This document shows positions 34,701-47,534 of a DNA stretch of 64,000 nt, one piece after another. The notes below the pieces were generated by a model. It worked only from the letters and a program-made list of their open reading frames with translations. It did not search any database and had not been told where the DNA came from. Each line of letters starts with the position of its first letter. Position 1 is the first letter of the stretch. This stretch comes from Knoxdaviesia capensis (taxonomy: Eukaryota; Ascomycota; Sordariomycetes; Microascales; Gondwanamycetaceae), in NCBI GenBank assembly GCA_001510575.1, contig LNGK01000008.1, positions 4,908,981 through 4,972,980 of the forward strand, written 5' to 3'. The position numbers and the translations under genes are program-made.

Positions 34701-37466
34701 ATGAGACCACCACACAATGACGAGACGGACAGAAGAAGAACACGGGGATATCAAGAGCTTGGACGTTGGTGGCGGTCGCCTTGTTATATTAACCAGAGCC
34801 TTGGACTGGCGGGTGTTGAAGATCGAGAATGAGAATTAGTAATTGAAAAGTGAACTGATTTAGACACGACGCGGGAACCGGAGGCACCAAAGGTCCAAAC
34901 TAGGTTTTGAAGACATTCCCTAACCTGAACCCTGTTCGGAAAACTGGGACGGGGCCGAAACTATAACACCAAGTTCAGGAAACTTTGTGCCCCGGCCTTC
35001 TAGAAGCACGCACAGGGACGCTATTAGTCTTCAGCGGGCGGTGGCTTTACGAGATGGATTGACAGAACCAACCCGGCGGGATGCGGAATACAACACAGTT
35101 CCTGCCTGCCTTCAACACTTGCAATGTTCTCCCCAGCTTAGACCATCAAATCCTGGGTGATTCACGAGAGGAAGTGAAGCTGGCGGCTGTCTGGGTGGAA
35201 CAACGAGGGCATAGGCCTCGGGAAGGAAGAGCACAGGCTGGAAGACAGAGTTGCATCCAGGAATAGCCAGAAGACAGCTTTCCCTCATTTTCCCTTGAAG
35301 TGGAGACCAGAGAACCTGTGCTTGAACGAGCCGGAGAATTATCCAGTAAAATCGCAGCAAACCGGAGATTGACTAAAGGGCAGAGCCATGTCATTCACAG
35401 GGCGCGCAATTGACATTTCTGCATATGGAGCGCAGCAGGGTTACATGGAGTAGTTAAGGTGCTGAACAGAACCATTAAAACCCAGACCCTTGCGTTTAGA
35501 CGCCTGTACTGGTGTGTATCAGGTTAGGCCACCATATGCATCGAGGTCCTCTTGCCTGGAAAATTTGGTGGTATTCCAACATCATCCACCAGCCGATTGC
35601 CTATTCCATTTCCCCTTCCGTCGATGCCTCTGCCCACTATTATCATGCACGCGATTTGCACCTTACTCAGGATCATCGACGCATGATAAGTTGAAAGGAC
35701 TCTTGATAACTGACGAATGGACTGAGCTTCTGGGCACCGACGGTGTACCTCACGACCAAGTGTTTTGATACCGCCTCGCATACCCACAATGGAGCCGCCA
35801 CTAACACGGGGTCGCCTAGGTTCAAGCCCTCAGATACTTGCCAGCCACTTCTGGCCCCGATATATCCTGTTCAGTACATGATACAGTAGAACGGTTCCTC
35901 CACTCTGGGATGTCGCCACTAGTACCACCCGTGTTTTTGGTGGCATTTTATCGTGTATACAATGTATCATTGCAGCTGTGTTGAAGGGTAGGTTCTGTAA
36001 TTTTATCTTCTGCTATGACTCTTCCTTTGCATATTCAGTTGGGTTTTTGTCCGCTTGTGACCTTGAATTATGTGTGCACTGATTCCTGTCGCTTCCACTG
36101 TCTTGTCAGGAATGGATTTGCACAGCATCTACCTCCCAATTGCCCGTGCCGGGGATTCTTACCACATTCGTAGTCGTATCTGTGTTCCCCTCCTTCTGCA
36201 ACTCGTTCATTCTCATGTCATTTCCGGTCCTCCCACCTCTGCTCCCGTGCCGTATCACACTTCTGACTGTGTGGATCGATCGTTAGTTGTTCCTGTCTCT
36301 CTTAGCTTCCATTCTCTTCTCTTCTGTCCAACTCTCGCCAAGACCGCCGTCCAAAAATCCCATCGCGCTTCAAATCCCGCTGATAACTTCCCCTCAGTTT
36401 CCGTGCGTTTGAACCCTTGACTCGGGGGTTTTGGGTCTTTATTTGTTATTTTTCACTAAGTTCATTTGCGGGTATCGGTGGCCCGGTATCGGGCACCCAT
36501 CCATCCACTATTGGTCAGATTGATAGACTCTTTTCACTCTTGTCAGCTCTTCTTCTGACCTTTTCCCCAAGCTTACCAGCCTCCTCTCGATCTGATACCC
36601 CTACTGTTGGGGTGCGGTTCTGATTCTGTCATTAACTGCTACCATATTGCCTGCCCACTTGCATTGGTCTATGCATCCTCCTCTCATATATAGCCCGTGA
36701 TACATTATATAATGCCATGGTCCATAGTTTAGAGCGATCTTCTATAATATTAGTCACATCCTCCTATCGCTTTTTGCCTTCTTTCTTCTCTCCTCTCCTC
36801 TTCTCTTTCATTGTGTGTCCCTTATGTTCCCTGTGTCACTTGGCTTATACCGTGAGTGATCTTGGATATCCCCTTACCGACTTCTGTTCTATTTTGAGTG
36901 GGATATATCCCCGAGTTCGGCCAATTCCTTCCCGTTATCAATACCTGCTTTCCACGTGTCTGGGAGGAGAAGAGGAAGTCTCGATCGAGTGTCCGCCTCT
37001 TTCTCTTTTTATATTTTATTTTTAAGCTTCCTCCACTGGCCACTCCCGGTCACTTTTCCGCATTGGCTCTTTCCTTCACTGGACCCATCAGTGTAAGGAA
37101 TATAAGCCCTGCACAACCCCTACGCCCTTAAACCATCAATCACTCACTTTGATCCTTTGCCATTTTTTTCTCATTTCTCGCCTTTCCATCTACATACCAA
37201 AAGTCAATTTGGTCCCTGATTCACGATCTTCTTCCTTTCTGACTCCATCGCTTGACAATTTTCCCGGTCGACAAGAAAAAAAAACACACCGAAACAACCT
37301 TTGCCCTACCAGTGATCCAATTCAGGGCTTGGTGTCAATGTTGACCTCATTCCTCCGACCTTCCCGCTCTACCCGCCGTCCTCGTGCTGGCCGGTATCAG
37401 ACGGCTCCGGCCAGCGCTTGGTGCTTCTATTAATACAACAATCTCCCTCTGCCGCCCATCGCCGAA
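31772..37466. other. Long divergent intergenic region and homeobox-gene leader
   Basis: 5.7 kb between two divergently transcribed transcription-factor genes. From about 36,000 to 37,466 it is strongly pyrimidine-rich, consistent with promoter plus a long 5' leader of the homeobox gene. Between 32.0 and 35.9 kb I see only short ORFs without domains. Such long non-coding stretches are usual around fungal developmental regulators. Confidence 0.45.
37338..37433 (+). other. Upstream ORF in the homeobox-gene leader
   Basis: ATG at 37,338 opens a 31-codon frame ending TAA at 37,431-37,433, 33 bp before the ATG of the homeobox gene. If it lies in the mRNA it could reduce translation of the main frame. 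The peptide has no recognisable feature. Confidence 0.4.
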
Positions 37467-40400
37467 ATGGACGATTTTCTTTCCTGGTCCAACGCCGGAT
37501 CGGCACCCCCTCCGGCCTGGGTTGCCGGTAGTTCTCGGCTCGCTTTGACCGCCCAGGACATTCATAACGATCCCGAATATGGTCTCGATCTCGCCCTTGA
37601 ACGGGTCACCGACGATGATCTTGGCTTTTTGGCTCTAGACCACTTCTCAGATACCAACTTTCTTGAAACTACCGTCCCCCCTGATACTCTAGCAGGGCAT
37701 TCTACCATTTCACCGCAGACTCACCTAGTAGGCACGACAGGTGCTTCATCTCTGCCATATTTGGCGTCCCCCACCGCAAACGTCAACACTCAGTGGCTGG
37801 AGACACCACCTAATCCCTGTCTCACCTGTGCCATTGGAGGGTACGATTGCAAGATGATACGTGAGGGTCGTTACAAGAACTTCTGTACTAGTTGTGTAGC
37901 CCTTGGTGGCAGTTGCAGCCTTGCCCATCTAGCTACTACCGCGAATCATGACTTTCCCCGACAGCAGCCGCAACAACCCACTCAGTCGGTCACGTCTCCT
38001 ACCTCTTTCGAACAGTGGCAGAATAACTTCAGTGGAAGCGCGGCTGATCTCATCTCCATGGAAGACATGCTGACCTCGCTGGAACCCCTCCCCAACCAAT
38101 CATTGGCAATCCCGGGAACCTCTGTGGCCGCCGATGGCCAGGATAGTCTCGGGCTTGCGTCTATGCCTGCTGGTAAGGTCGGTGCTCGCTTCTCCCGCGA
38201 GGCTATCCGAGTCCTGCGCCAGTGGCTGTCCACCCACACGCGCCATCCCTATCCAAGCGACGAAGAGAAGGATATGCTCCAGCGCCAGACTGGTCTTAAC
38301 AAGATCCAAATCACCAACTGGCTGGCCAATGCCCGTCGCCGCGGCAAAGTTCAGCCTCAGCGGTCCACCTCTCCTAATGTTCGGAACATGGCCGGCCCCA
38401 TCGACATTCCTCGACGACGGGGAACTCCGGCTCTCGAGGCCATGAACCCCCTCCAGCGTTGGGTCGACTCTCCACCTGAAAACGAACCTGCCTCCCCCAT
38501 TGCCATTGCCCGTGCTGTTGTCACTGCATCGTCAGTTGACTCATCGGGCCAGGCAAGCCCATTCAGCCATCAGTACACCGACGACGGCTCCGGCCGGTCG
38601 ATCCATGAATCCTCCGCCAGCAGTGTTGGCACTTCTCACTCTAGCAAGAACTCTTTTGCATCTGCATTCTCCCATGCATCTGGCGGATCGTATGGCTCAT
38701 TTGGTTCTGTTGGACCATCGCGTGGCCACCGCAGACGGCGCCGCCGGGCAGCAGGGAAGCCTCGTGATGAACGCATGCCACTCTACGCTCCTTTGAAAAC
38801 ATACCAGTGCACTTTCTGTACGGATACTTTCAAAACGAAGCACGATTGGCAACGACACGAGAATTCTCTTCATCTTTCTCTGGAAAGATGGTTGTGCTGT
38901 CCCGATGGCCCCCGCGCTGTGAAGCCCGATACCGGCCTGCCGTCGTGTGTGTTCTGCGGCGAGCCCAATCCTAGTGACGGCCATTTCGACCTTCACGACT
39001 TTGCTGCTTGTCGCGACAAGCCCGAGGACCGGCGCACATTCTACCGCAAGGACCACCTGAACCAGCACCTGCGGTTGGCACACGATGCCACGTTTTCAGA
39101 CTGGGCCATGAAGAGCTGGAAGGTTGCGTCACCGCAGATCCGCTCCCGCTGTGGATTCTGCGGAATTGTCATGGATACTTGGTCAATCCGAGTTGAACAC
39201 CTTGCTGACCACTTCAAGAGTGGCTATTCCATGGCTGACTGGAAGGGTGACTGGGGCTTTGAAGTTCCTGTGTTGAAGCTCGTTGAGAATTCGATTCCTC
39301 CATGTATGAGACCACTGCCCTACCCTATGTAGACTCGCATTTCAGCCTCTCGATCTTTGCTCGCCGTTGCCATTCCTCCCTCATCTACGATGCTTTGTTG
39401 GCTGTATGTTTTTTGGCCTATTTTCTCTCCTCTTTGCTTTATATTTTTATATCCTCTCCACTACACAGCCATTTTTCCCCCCCTTCCGTCTTCTTTTCAC
39501 CTTCGTTTCCCTGTCGATCGACTTGTCCGGGTCTAGTAAACCCTACGAACCTGGCACATATCTATTTTGGCACAGCAATCTGAGAGGCTGAATGTGAGTA
39601 ATGAAATAAGAATGACATAAATCATCTTTCTAACCAGTTTCCATCCTGATATCCGTGTGGTTGATTAGATCTGATTCATTATGAGCGAAATTCTCCGTTC
39701 CCCTTTGCTGCCACCAACTCTCCACCAGAGAGTCCCCGCAATGCCTTTGAGCTGATCAAGCTCGAGCTCACATATTTCTTGGCCAATCGCCAGGAATTTG
39801 AAACTTCCGACGTCACTGATACCCAGATCAAGACGGAGGCTTGTCGTATCATCTTCGCCTCGGAAGTACTGTCGCTCCGCGGCATCTCGTCCATGTCCTC
39901 TTGGCTGCGTGATTTGCTCATGTCGGATTCAAGCATTGTGCGAGATGCTAAACTGGGTCCTTTGCGTACTCAACAGGAAAATAGACTGTCGGTTCTGAAG
40001 ATCAACGGCAAAGACAATCTGTTCGAGGAGTGCCCACTGGAGCAGAATCTGCGTGAATACGTGCGGGGGAAGAGTCTCCTCGGGTTAACCCCCATGGATG
40101 ACGAGCTACAGGAGGAAGCGTGCCACATTGTTGGACGCATGGAGGAAGTGTCGACGCACCCATCCGATGTGGTGGCCAATTGGCTGGTGCGGCAGATCAA
40201 GTCCTCTACGGACTGGCTTGCCGGTTTCCGACAGCGCGCCCATCTTCCCCGGAGCGAAGACGTGACTGACCTAGCTATGCGGTCGAAAGATCCGACTACC
40301 ATCGACTCAACCATCCACAGTTACAGCAGGCTTGAGCGAGACCTCACCGAGTATGTCGACCAGGTGCGTAGCGAGGGCCGCGAACCGACCGACGCGGACC

Positions 40401-41864
40401 TGCAGCGCCAGGCACGTATTATCATCTACGAATACGACGACGGCTGGAATCAGACGGCGGCGGATAATCCGGTGTGGCTTGATGCGTTCCATCGGCGGCA
40501 CGAGAATGGGCGCATTGGTGACGCCAACGCATCCGGAAAGCAAAAGGCTGCGGCGGGGCCCGGGACGGGACCGAAATCGTCGGCCCGCGCCGCTGCTGAG
40601 GCGGGCAAGACTGCGGATATTAGCCTTCACCGCGGACGGCGGGTGCGTGCTAATGCATCGTTCTTGAATGATGCTAATTGCTACCGCCGTCTGGAGAAGG
40701 AGTTGAAGCGATATATAGCTGTGTGCATGTCCGAGAATAATCCTAACAAGCATGTTCCCACGGATGAGGAGCTGCAGCATCAGGGCCGGTGGATACTTTT
40801 CGATAAGTACGTCTTCATTTTGCAGCATTTTGGGAAAAGCGCAATGCCGATCACTGACTATATTTCTTTTCTTTCTGAACAGTGACGATCCGTGGAACCA
40901 AACTGCAGCAGACAATGCGGAGTGGCTTCTGCGACTGAAGCGCGACACAGGCATTCTCAAGGACTTGGGTCCCGGTCTGCCCCCCGGAGACGCCTGGTCG
41001 GTCAGCCAAGGCGGCACGGGCTTTGCACCCCCGTTCGCATTCACCAGCGGCTTCGAACCATATGCGGAGAAGGTGCGGGTTCCAGTCCGTGGGGGTGCGC
41101 GCCTGTTCGAGCTTGACGGCGCTGCAGCCAACAAATACCTCCGCGAGGAGATATCCGGCCAGTACCCCCGGCCCTCCCGCATCTTCTGCTCGCGTGAGTT
41201 GGAGCAGGGACTGGAGGATTATTCTGTGGCACTCATCATTGAGACCGGCCGCGTGCCGACGGACGACCAGCTGATTGCCCGTGGACGCGAAATTCTCGGA
41301 ACGCAGATGACTGCCGTGGAGGATTCGCTGCTGCGTGCGCGGTTCCGTGTGCGCATGGAGGTGAAGGCTAAGGAGCATCGGGAGATGTCGGCGCGGTCGC
41401 GCGATGCGGAGTCGACCTGTGCACCGGCTGGCGCGGCTGCGACTACTTCCTCATCGTCAAGTACCCCAGAGCAGCAGCAGACGGCCACCGCTCGGCCCAG
41501 CCCTGAGCAACAGGGGCCAGTGATTCACTGCCCGGTTGCAATGAAGCCGCACTCTATGGGGTCGGCTTCCTTAGAGGACACTCTCTCATCCTCTTCTTCA
41601 TCGCACTCGTCCCGGTCGGCGGGATCTCGTCGATCCACCAGCCAAGCCTTCGCCATGCCGTCTTTCGCCTTGCCGCCGCCTCCGGCGACTACCACCACTG
41701 GTCGCGCGCCGGGGGCTACGTTTTCCCCGCTGCATAACGGGCGCATTGCCGAGGTGCCCGAACTCACCGACGACCAGATTGCTGATATCATGGAAGAGAT
41801 GACCTATGACTTGGATATGCCGGCTGCGGCGGAGGAGGATGAGGATGAGCAGATGAGGGGATGA
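37467..41864 (+). CDS. Large homeobox + C2H2 zinc-finger transcription factor
   Basis: Three exons: 37,467-39,303, 39,669-40,806, 40,883-41,864, giving 1,318 aa. Intron 1 is 365 bp (GTATGA...TCTAAC...GATTAG) and joins ..S-I-P-P-Y to L-I-H-Y-E-R-N-S-P-F; without it the frame stops five codons later. Intron 2 is 76 bp and rebuilds D-N-D-D-P-W-N-Q-T-A-A-D-N, a repeat of an upstream segment. Residues 118-150 have Cys spacing C-X2-C-X6-C-X11-C-X2-C-X6-C. Residues ~237-296 are a TALE/KN-type homeodomain (I-T-N-W-L-A-N-A-R-R-R). A basic run, H-R-R-R-R-R-R, starts at ~421. C2H2 fingers lie at ~448-469 (C-T-F-C...H-x4-H), ~494-539 and ~562-582. The C-terminal half carries five degenerate ~60-residue repeats, then Ser/Pro-rich and acidic tails. 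A nuclear DNA-binding regulator; target genes unknown. Confidence 0.85.
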
Positions 41865-42152
41865 GAGGAATGTGATGTGAAAGTTTTGGACTGACTTGTT
41901 GTTACTTGCTTGGGCGGTTGTTGCGTGTTGTTTCTGTTGATGATGTGGCGGTGTGTGAGCGAAGTGGTTTTTGTGCCTGATAGTACTTTTGCTGAAAGAT
42001 CTCCTAGTTGATTGTATTTGCCTAACTATATTCCTCTCCTTACTTGTGCAGAACTCGGCGGTCGTGCTTCCAATAGTGCTTACTCAAAAACTTCACGAAA
42101 ACATTCCGAATGAACAAAACCCGGCCTTGAAAATTCCAAACTCAAAACAAAA

Positions 42153-45100
42153 CTACTCCAACTTCCATTGCCCACGAGCGGATTTCTCGTCAAACCATTC
42201 CTGCACAGCCGGCAGCGTCATGTGCGGGCCATACGGCTCCTCCAGCCATTGAGGACGCGGCGCAGGCATGCCAGTCTCCTCGAGACAACGCTCACGGAGT
42301 TCCTCAAGCGAGCCACCGCGGTTGTAGATGCTGGCTGGCTCAGTGGCAGCCGCAGCAGCAGCAGCAACATCGGCCGCCATCTTAGTGCGCAGAGCACTAG
42401 TTTCATCGCCTCGCACCTCGAAAGAGGCGTCGTCAAGGAGCACGCCGTACCGGGTCTCGGCAGCTTTCGCGGTGATGATTCCGCGGCGCGCATCTGACGC
42501 AACGGCCTCAGGTGCACGGGTGAGCGGGTCACCCATACCACCGCCGCCCCACGTGACGAACTCTAGCACATCGCCAGGGGCAACCTGCACGTGGTCGCAC
42601 TTGGAGGCAATGTATTCTACCGGCGGGTTGGTCTTGTCGACGGAGAAGCGGTGCAGCTTCTTCCACGAGCGCTGGCCGGGGGCACCGCCGTCGATGCCCC
42701 ACGGGTAGGTGAACCAGCGGTCATCGTGGATGCTGACTTCGCCGCGGTTGAGGAAGCGGTAGACTGTGCGCTGGGCGTTGCCGCCACGGAACATGCCGGC
42801 ACCGCCGGTGTCGGGGACAGACTCGTTGGCTTCGATCAGCAGCGGGAAGCCCTGCTCGACAACCTCAGCCGGGACAGACTTGATGCAAGGCCACAGGCAG
42901 TGGCAGTCGATCTAAAAGAGTACAAATGTTAGAGTTTTCCGTCAAACAGTGAGGGCCAAAGAATGAATCAGATAGTACTTACGCCATCGCCGATCTGGCG
43001 GGCGGGGACACCGCCGAACATGATCTGGTACAGCTGGAACCAGTCTCCATTCGGCTTCCAGCCTGAATAGAAGAAATGCGGCGAGTCCGAGAACCCAGCG
43101 GCCGCACGGTAAGCAGCGTTGCGCTGGCCCATGAGCGCCTGAATGATATCCAGAACACGGCCGAGGAAGTGGGTCCGGCAGGACAAGCCGGCGGGCCGGA
43201 TCGGCCGCAGACACGAGCCCTCCGGAATCTTGACTTCCATGAGATCCTGGAAACCGTCGTTGACGATAGCGTACGGATCGAACACCGCCACCAAGTAGTA
43301 CGCCACAAACATCTTGAACATGGTGGGTGACAGGAAGAAGTTGAGTGACGACTTGTCGCTCTGCGGGCTGGTGCCGGTCCAGTCGAACAGCAGCTTGCCA
43401 TTCACCGGGGTCATTTTGCAAGTGATCGCATACGGGCCAATACCTGCGCCGTCGTCATCGACAAAATCGGTGAACTGGCTCGAGTCGCCTGATGACAGCT
43501 GGGTCTCGATGATCGACTTGATAGCCTCGCGGTTGCGGCGCAAGAGCTCGTTGCACGACGCCTCGTACACCTCGAGACCGAAGCGCTTGATGATGTCGCA
43601 CACACGCGCTCCAGCAGTCTTGCACGATGACACCAGGGCTTCGATATCACTGCGGTACCAGTCCGGCTTGCGCGAGTTCCGGCACAGAACCTGCATCAGG
43701 TCGGAGTTGTACACGCCCTTGGAGTACAGCTTGACACAGGGGATCTGCACGCCGTCCTCGAAGATGGTGCTGGAGCTAATCGACATACTTCCGGGGACCT
43801 TGCCTCCAACATCACTATATAAGGCACACGCGGCGCTTGTTAGTATGGGCATATTTCGATCTATCATGGAGACTGGAGAGACTTACGAAAGATGGCCGAA
43901 GTTGGCAGACCATCCCACCAGCTTGTGGTCGTAGTAGATGGGCAGTAGGATAATCACATCGCATAGATGGCTGATGGCACCTTCGACCTCATAGGGGTCG
44001 TTGGTGATGAAGATATCGCCCTCCTCAATCGACCGGCCAGTCGATTTCCACAAGTCAAGGAACTGGCCAATGAAGCTACCAAACTGGCCGACCAGCATCT
44101 TGCCTTCGGGGTTGGTGACGACATTGAACTCGTCCTGCTGCTCACGGATACCCGGAGACATGGATGCACGCAACACGAGAGAATCCATTTCGTTGCGCAC
44201 AGCCGCGAGGGCCGAAGAAACTAGGGCCGGGATGACCGGTGATTCGGCGACGAACTTGGCTGCCGATTCGGGCGTGTGTTGCTGCTTCTGGGAAGTCTTT
44301 GTGCCGTCGGAATCGGCAATGGGGCTGATGAGGAGGTTGCCGATGTGGTCGACCTCGGCGTAGTATCCGGGCAGGACGAGGGTGTTTGAGTCCATCTCCG
44401 AGACCACACACGGCCCGTCGATGCGGTATCCGGCAAACTCAAACTGGGTCCGGTCCCAGAACTTAGCGGTCATGGCCTCGCCATCAACGGTGATCTCCTT
44501 GGTCATCTTCAGGGCTGATGCGGGCGGCTCGGTCGACTGGCCCTCAGGAAGAGTGGGAAGAGTGGCGAGGGTGATCGGGGCAGACGCATCAAACGCGACC
44601 ACACCCAAGCGCACAGCTTCCAGCTCGAGGTCGTCCATGACGAAGCCGAACTGCTGCTTGTGCGTGATGTTGAAGCGCTGGCGCAGGTGCGCCACAAGGG
44701 AGGCCATACCCTCGTTAACCTCCTCCTTAGTGAAGTGCACCGTGATATTGAGCGATTGGCCCAGCAGACGCACGTCCATTTCGTAGGTGACGCCAACCTC
44801 GGGCGGTGTTGAAGTCGAGGACTGAAGAGCCTCCTGCACCTGAGTGACGCAGATCTTTTCCATATCAGCCATCAGGGACAAGAGTTCTTCCTGAGAGACC
44901 CCGGCGAGAAGACGCACAAAGGTGATCGACTTGTCCTGGCGGATCTTGGTCATAACATCACCCTCAGCGCAGAGCACACCTGGTGCCTGCGGCACAATCA
45001 CCGGCCAGGCTCCCAAGAGCTTTCCAACGGCGTTGGCGTGCATCGGGCCGGCACCACCGAAAGCCACGAGCGCAAAGTCACGCGGGTCGTAGCCCTGCTC

Positions 45101-46576
45101 GACCGACACATTACGCAGAGCGCCATACATGGTCTCGTTGACCAAGTTAATGATGCCCTCGGCCATCTTCAGGGGGGCCAGACCCATCTTGGATCCAAGC
45201 TCCTCAACGGCCTTGTACGAGGCCTCCACGTCAAGCTGGAAGTCTCCTCCAAGAAGCTTCTCGGGCAGGTATCCCAGGGCCAGGTTGGCGTCGGTCACAG
45301 TGGGCAGTTTTCCACCCTTGCCGTAGCAGGCCGGACCCGGAACGGCTCCGGCACTCTCGGGGCCCACACGCACGTTGTGAGTCAGCTCGATATATTGGGC
45401 AATAGAACCACCACCAGCACCGATAGTCTGCACGTCGATCGATGGCGCTCGCACAGTGAGCTTATCAACAACGGTTTCTCTTCGAAGAGAAGCCTTGGCG
45501 TCGACAATCAAGGCACAGTCGGTCGAGGTGCCACCCATATCCAGGGTGATGAGGTTCTTGAAGCGAGTGTGGGTGGCAATCACATCAACCACGCCCTGCA
45601 CACCACCAGCCGGACCGGACATGAGCAGGTTGACGGGGTACTCTGAAGCCAGCTCCAAGCTGGACAGACCACCGTCACTCTTCAGAATTCGGATGACGTC
45701 AGAGTCCTTCGACAGCAGGTTCTTCAAGCCCGTGAGGTACTTGCTGATCTGGGGCTTGACGATGGCGTTGGCAGCCGCTGTGACAGTGCGCTCGTATTCG
45801 CCGATTTCCGGGAGCACGGCAGATGCGCAGACAATCTCGATGCCGGCCCCGAGGACTTCGCGGACAATCTCGGCAGCTTTGGATTCATTCGCGCCGTTGG
45901 TGTAGCCGTTGACGAAGCTGATGACCACAGCATCGGGCTTTTGTGCGGCGAGTCGGGTCAGGCCAGCTTTGAGGGCATCCACGTCGACATCGGTGACGAC
46001 CTCGCCTTGCGCCGACATACGCTCAACGCACTCGACGGTGCGCTCAAGGGGGATAAGAGGTTCGGGGGGGACATAATTGATCCAGCCGCCGAGGCCTCCG
46101 GGGATCTGCGATCTCCGGTTGACAAGGACATCGCGGAATCCCTTAGTGACAATCAGACCGGCCTTCACGCCCTTGTTCTCAAGCACGGCGTTGGTGGCTA
46201 CGGTTGGGGGTCAGCGGCTGTCCTCACAATATCGCCGACAATATGGCAGTACGTACCAACAGTTGTGCCGTGGTGGATGGAGTCGAACTTTCCATTCCAT
46301 CCATACTTCTCCAGGAGAATCTTGTGGGCCTTCTCAACACCATTCTGGACACCTACACTCTGGTCGTGGGGTGTAGAGGGGGTCTTGGCTCGGATGAGAT
46401 CACCCGACGGGGTGACGACGCAGACATCGGTGAAGGTGCCCTGTATTCCAGATGGGTTGTTGTATAGTTAGAAGGTATGATCATGCACAAGGAGTCAGGC
46501 AAGGGAAGTGTGAACAACTTACACCGACGTCGACACCAAGTCTATAGCCAGAGGCTTCAACTGTGGCTGAGGACAT
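42153..46576 (-). CDS. Fused HyuA-HyuB hydantoinase/oxoprolinase-family enzyme
   Basis: Five exons on the minus strand: 46,576-46,523, 46,440-46,257, 46,197-43,887, 43,814-42,983, 42,911-42,153. All introns are 59-82 bp with GT-AG ends and matching phases; product 1,379 aa. The family hydrolyses cyclic amides using ATP. The HyuA part (~12-720) has phosphate-binding G-V-D-V-G-G-T-F-T-D at 14-23 and D-M-G-G-T-S-T-D at ~299-306, plus F-G-G-A-G-P-M-H. The HyuB part (~735-1,300) has M-S-P-G-I-R-E-Q-Q-D-E-F, F-I-T-N-D-P-Y and S-D-V-G-G. True 5-oxoprolinases usually read D-R-G-G-T-F-T-D at the first site; here it is D-V-G-G-T-F-T-D, as in bacterial HyuA/N-methylhydantoinases. It is also about 90 residues longer than yeast 5-oxoprolinase. 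Neighbours (carbamoylsarcosine-amidase-like enzyme, NCS1 permease) support a ring-opening role in catabolism; the substrate is inferred. Confidence 0.9.
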
Positions 46577-47035
46577 GGTGATCCGAGTCCCGAAGGCTGT
46601 GTCGGGTTATGCTAGGGTTTGAACGTAGCACAGGTGGTCCAGTGCAAACCTGCAAGGTGACAAGGAACGGATGCCGAAACAAAAGGAGAGAGAGAGAGTG
46701 TGTGTGTGTGATGTGTGACAGCAAAACAACTGGTGATGGTTGAGGCAGGATCAGATCAGGAAGACCTATGCAGCAAGACATCCGATAAATATGTAGGACG
46801 GGTATGCATAGAAGGTATAGTCTCGAAGCCAGCTTGACTTTTGCTCAAGGAGGATAACACGGTCACTGCATATGTGTAGCTTCAAGCCCAACCCAAACGA
46901 CCGACGATCTCCGATATCGTCTAGGATCGCCGGTCTGTACTACTTGCAAACCCCTCCCCCACCATTGCGTCCCATTCCTTCCAGTCCTCGTGCCCCTCCA
47001 TGGCGAAACATTGAAAGTCCATGGCGGCACGATGG

Positions 47036-47044
47036 TCCGTCGGA
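47036..47044. promoter_or_regulatory. TCCGTCGGA palindrome (candidate regulator site 1)
   Basis: An everted CCG-N1-CGG, inside the longer palindrome GTCCGTCGGAC (47,035-47,045), 460 bp upstream of the hydantoinase ATG. CCG/CGG half-sites are typical of Zn2Cys6 proteins, one of which is encoded next door. Binding is inferred. Confidence 0.35.
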
Positions 47045-47518
47045 CATCGGATGGTATGGGTGAGAAGTCGGGCTTCAAGAGGCCGACGCCATGATTTTGC
47101 TCAGGCTGGTGGCTATGGAACTCGTTCCTGATAACGGGAGAGCAGCACTCTGGCGGCCATAGCTCCCACGTTTCCTGCATTCCAGAGCTTGGGTCTCACA
47201 CTTTGTCGGAGATTGAGCGGCCGCGTTGCACGCGACTCAGTCTGCGTATCGAAAGCTTCGTTCCAAGATTAGCATATCAGTGCACAGTAATTCCCCCAAG
47301 CTTGTGCGGGCCGTACACACAAGAACCTATCCCGGGTATATGTCTGGATACAATAAATATATGGTTGGTAATGTACTTACTAGTGGCTTCTGTAGTTCCT
47401 TAGGAGGCTGTTTAGAAGGGGAAGAAGCGTTAGCGAACCCATAGTTGTGCATAGTTCCCGGTTTATTGAATGGGGCTCTGCTGCGCGGGCGTTGGTGATG
47501 TTGCACGGTATCTTATCA

Positions 47519-47534
47519 GAGGTTCCGTCGGATC
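47519..47534. promoter_or_regulatory. GAGGTTCCGTCGGATC copy (candidate regulator site 2)
   Basis: 16 bp identical to 55,995-56,010, containing TCCGTCGGA, and preceded by a CTTATC (HGATAR) site. It lies within a possible short coding frame, which weakens the case. Binding is inferred. Confidence 0.35.

Noticed and set aside
36000..37466. Small genes in the pyrimidine-rich stretch before the homeobox gene
   Set aside because: The ORFs are Ser/Pro/Leu/Phe-rich products of a C/T-rich leader and carry no domain.
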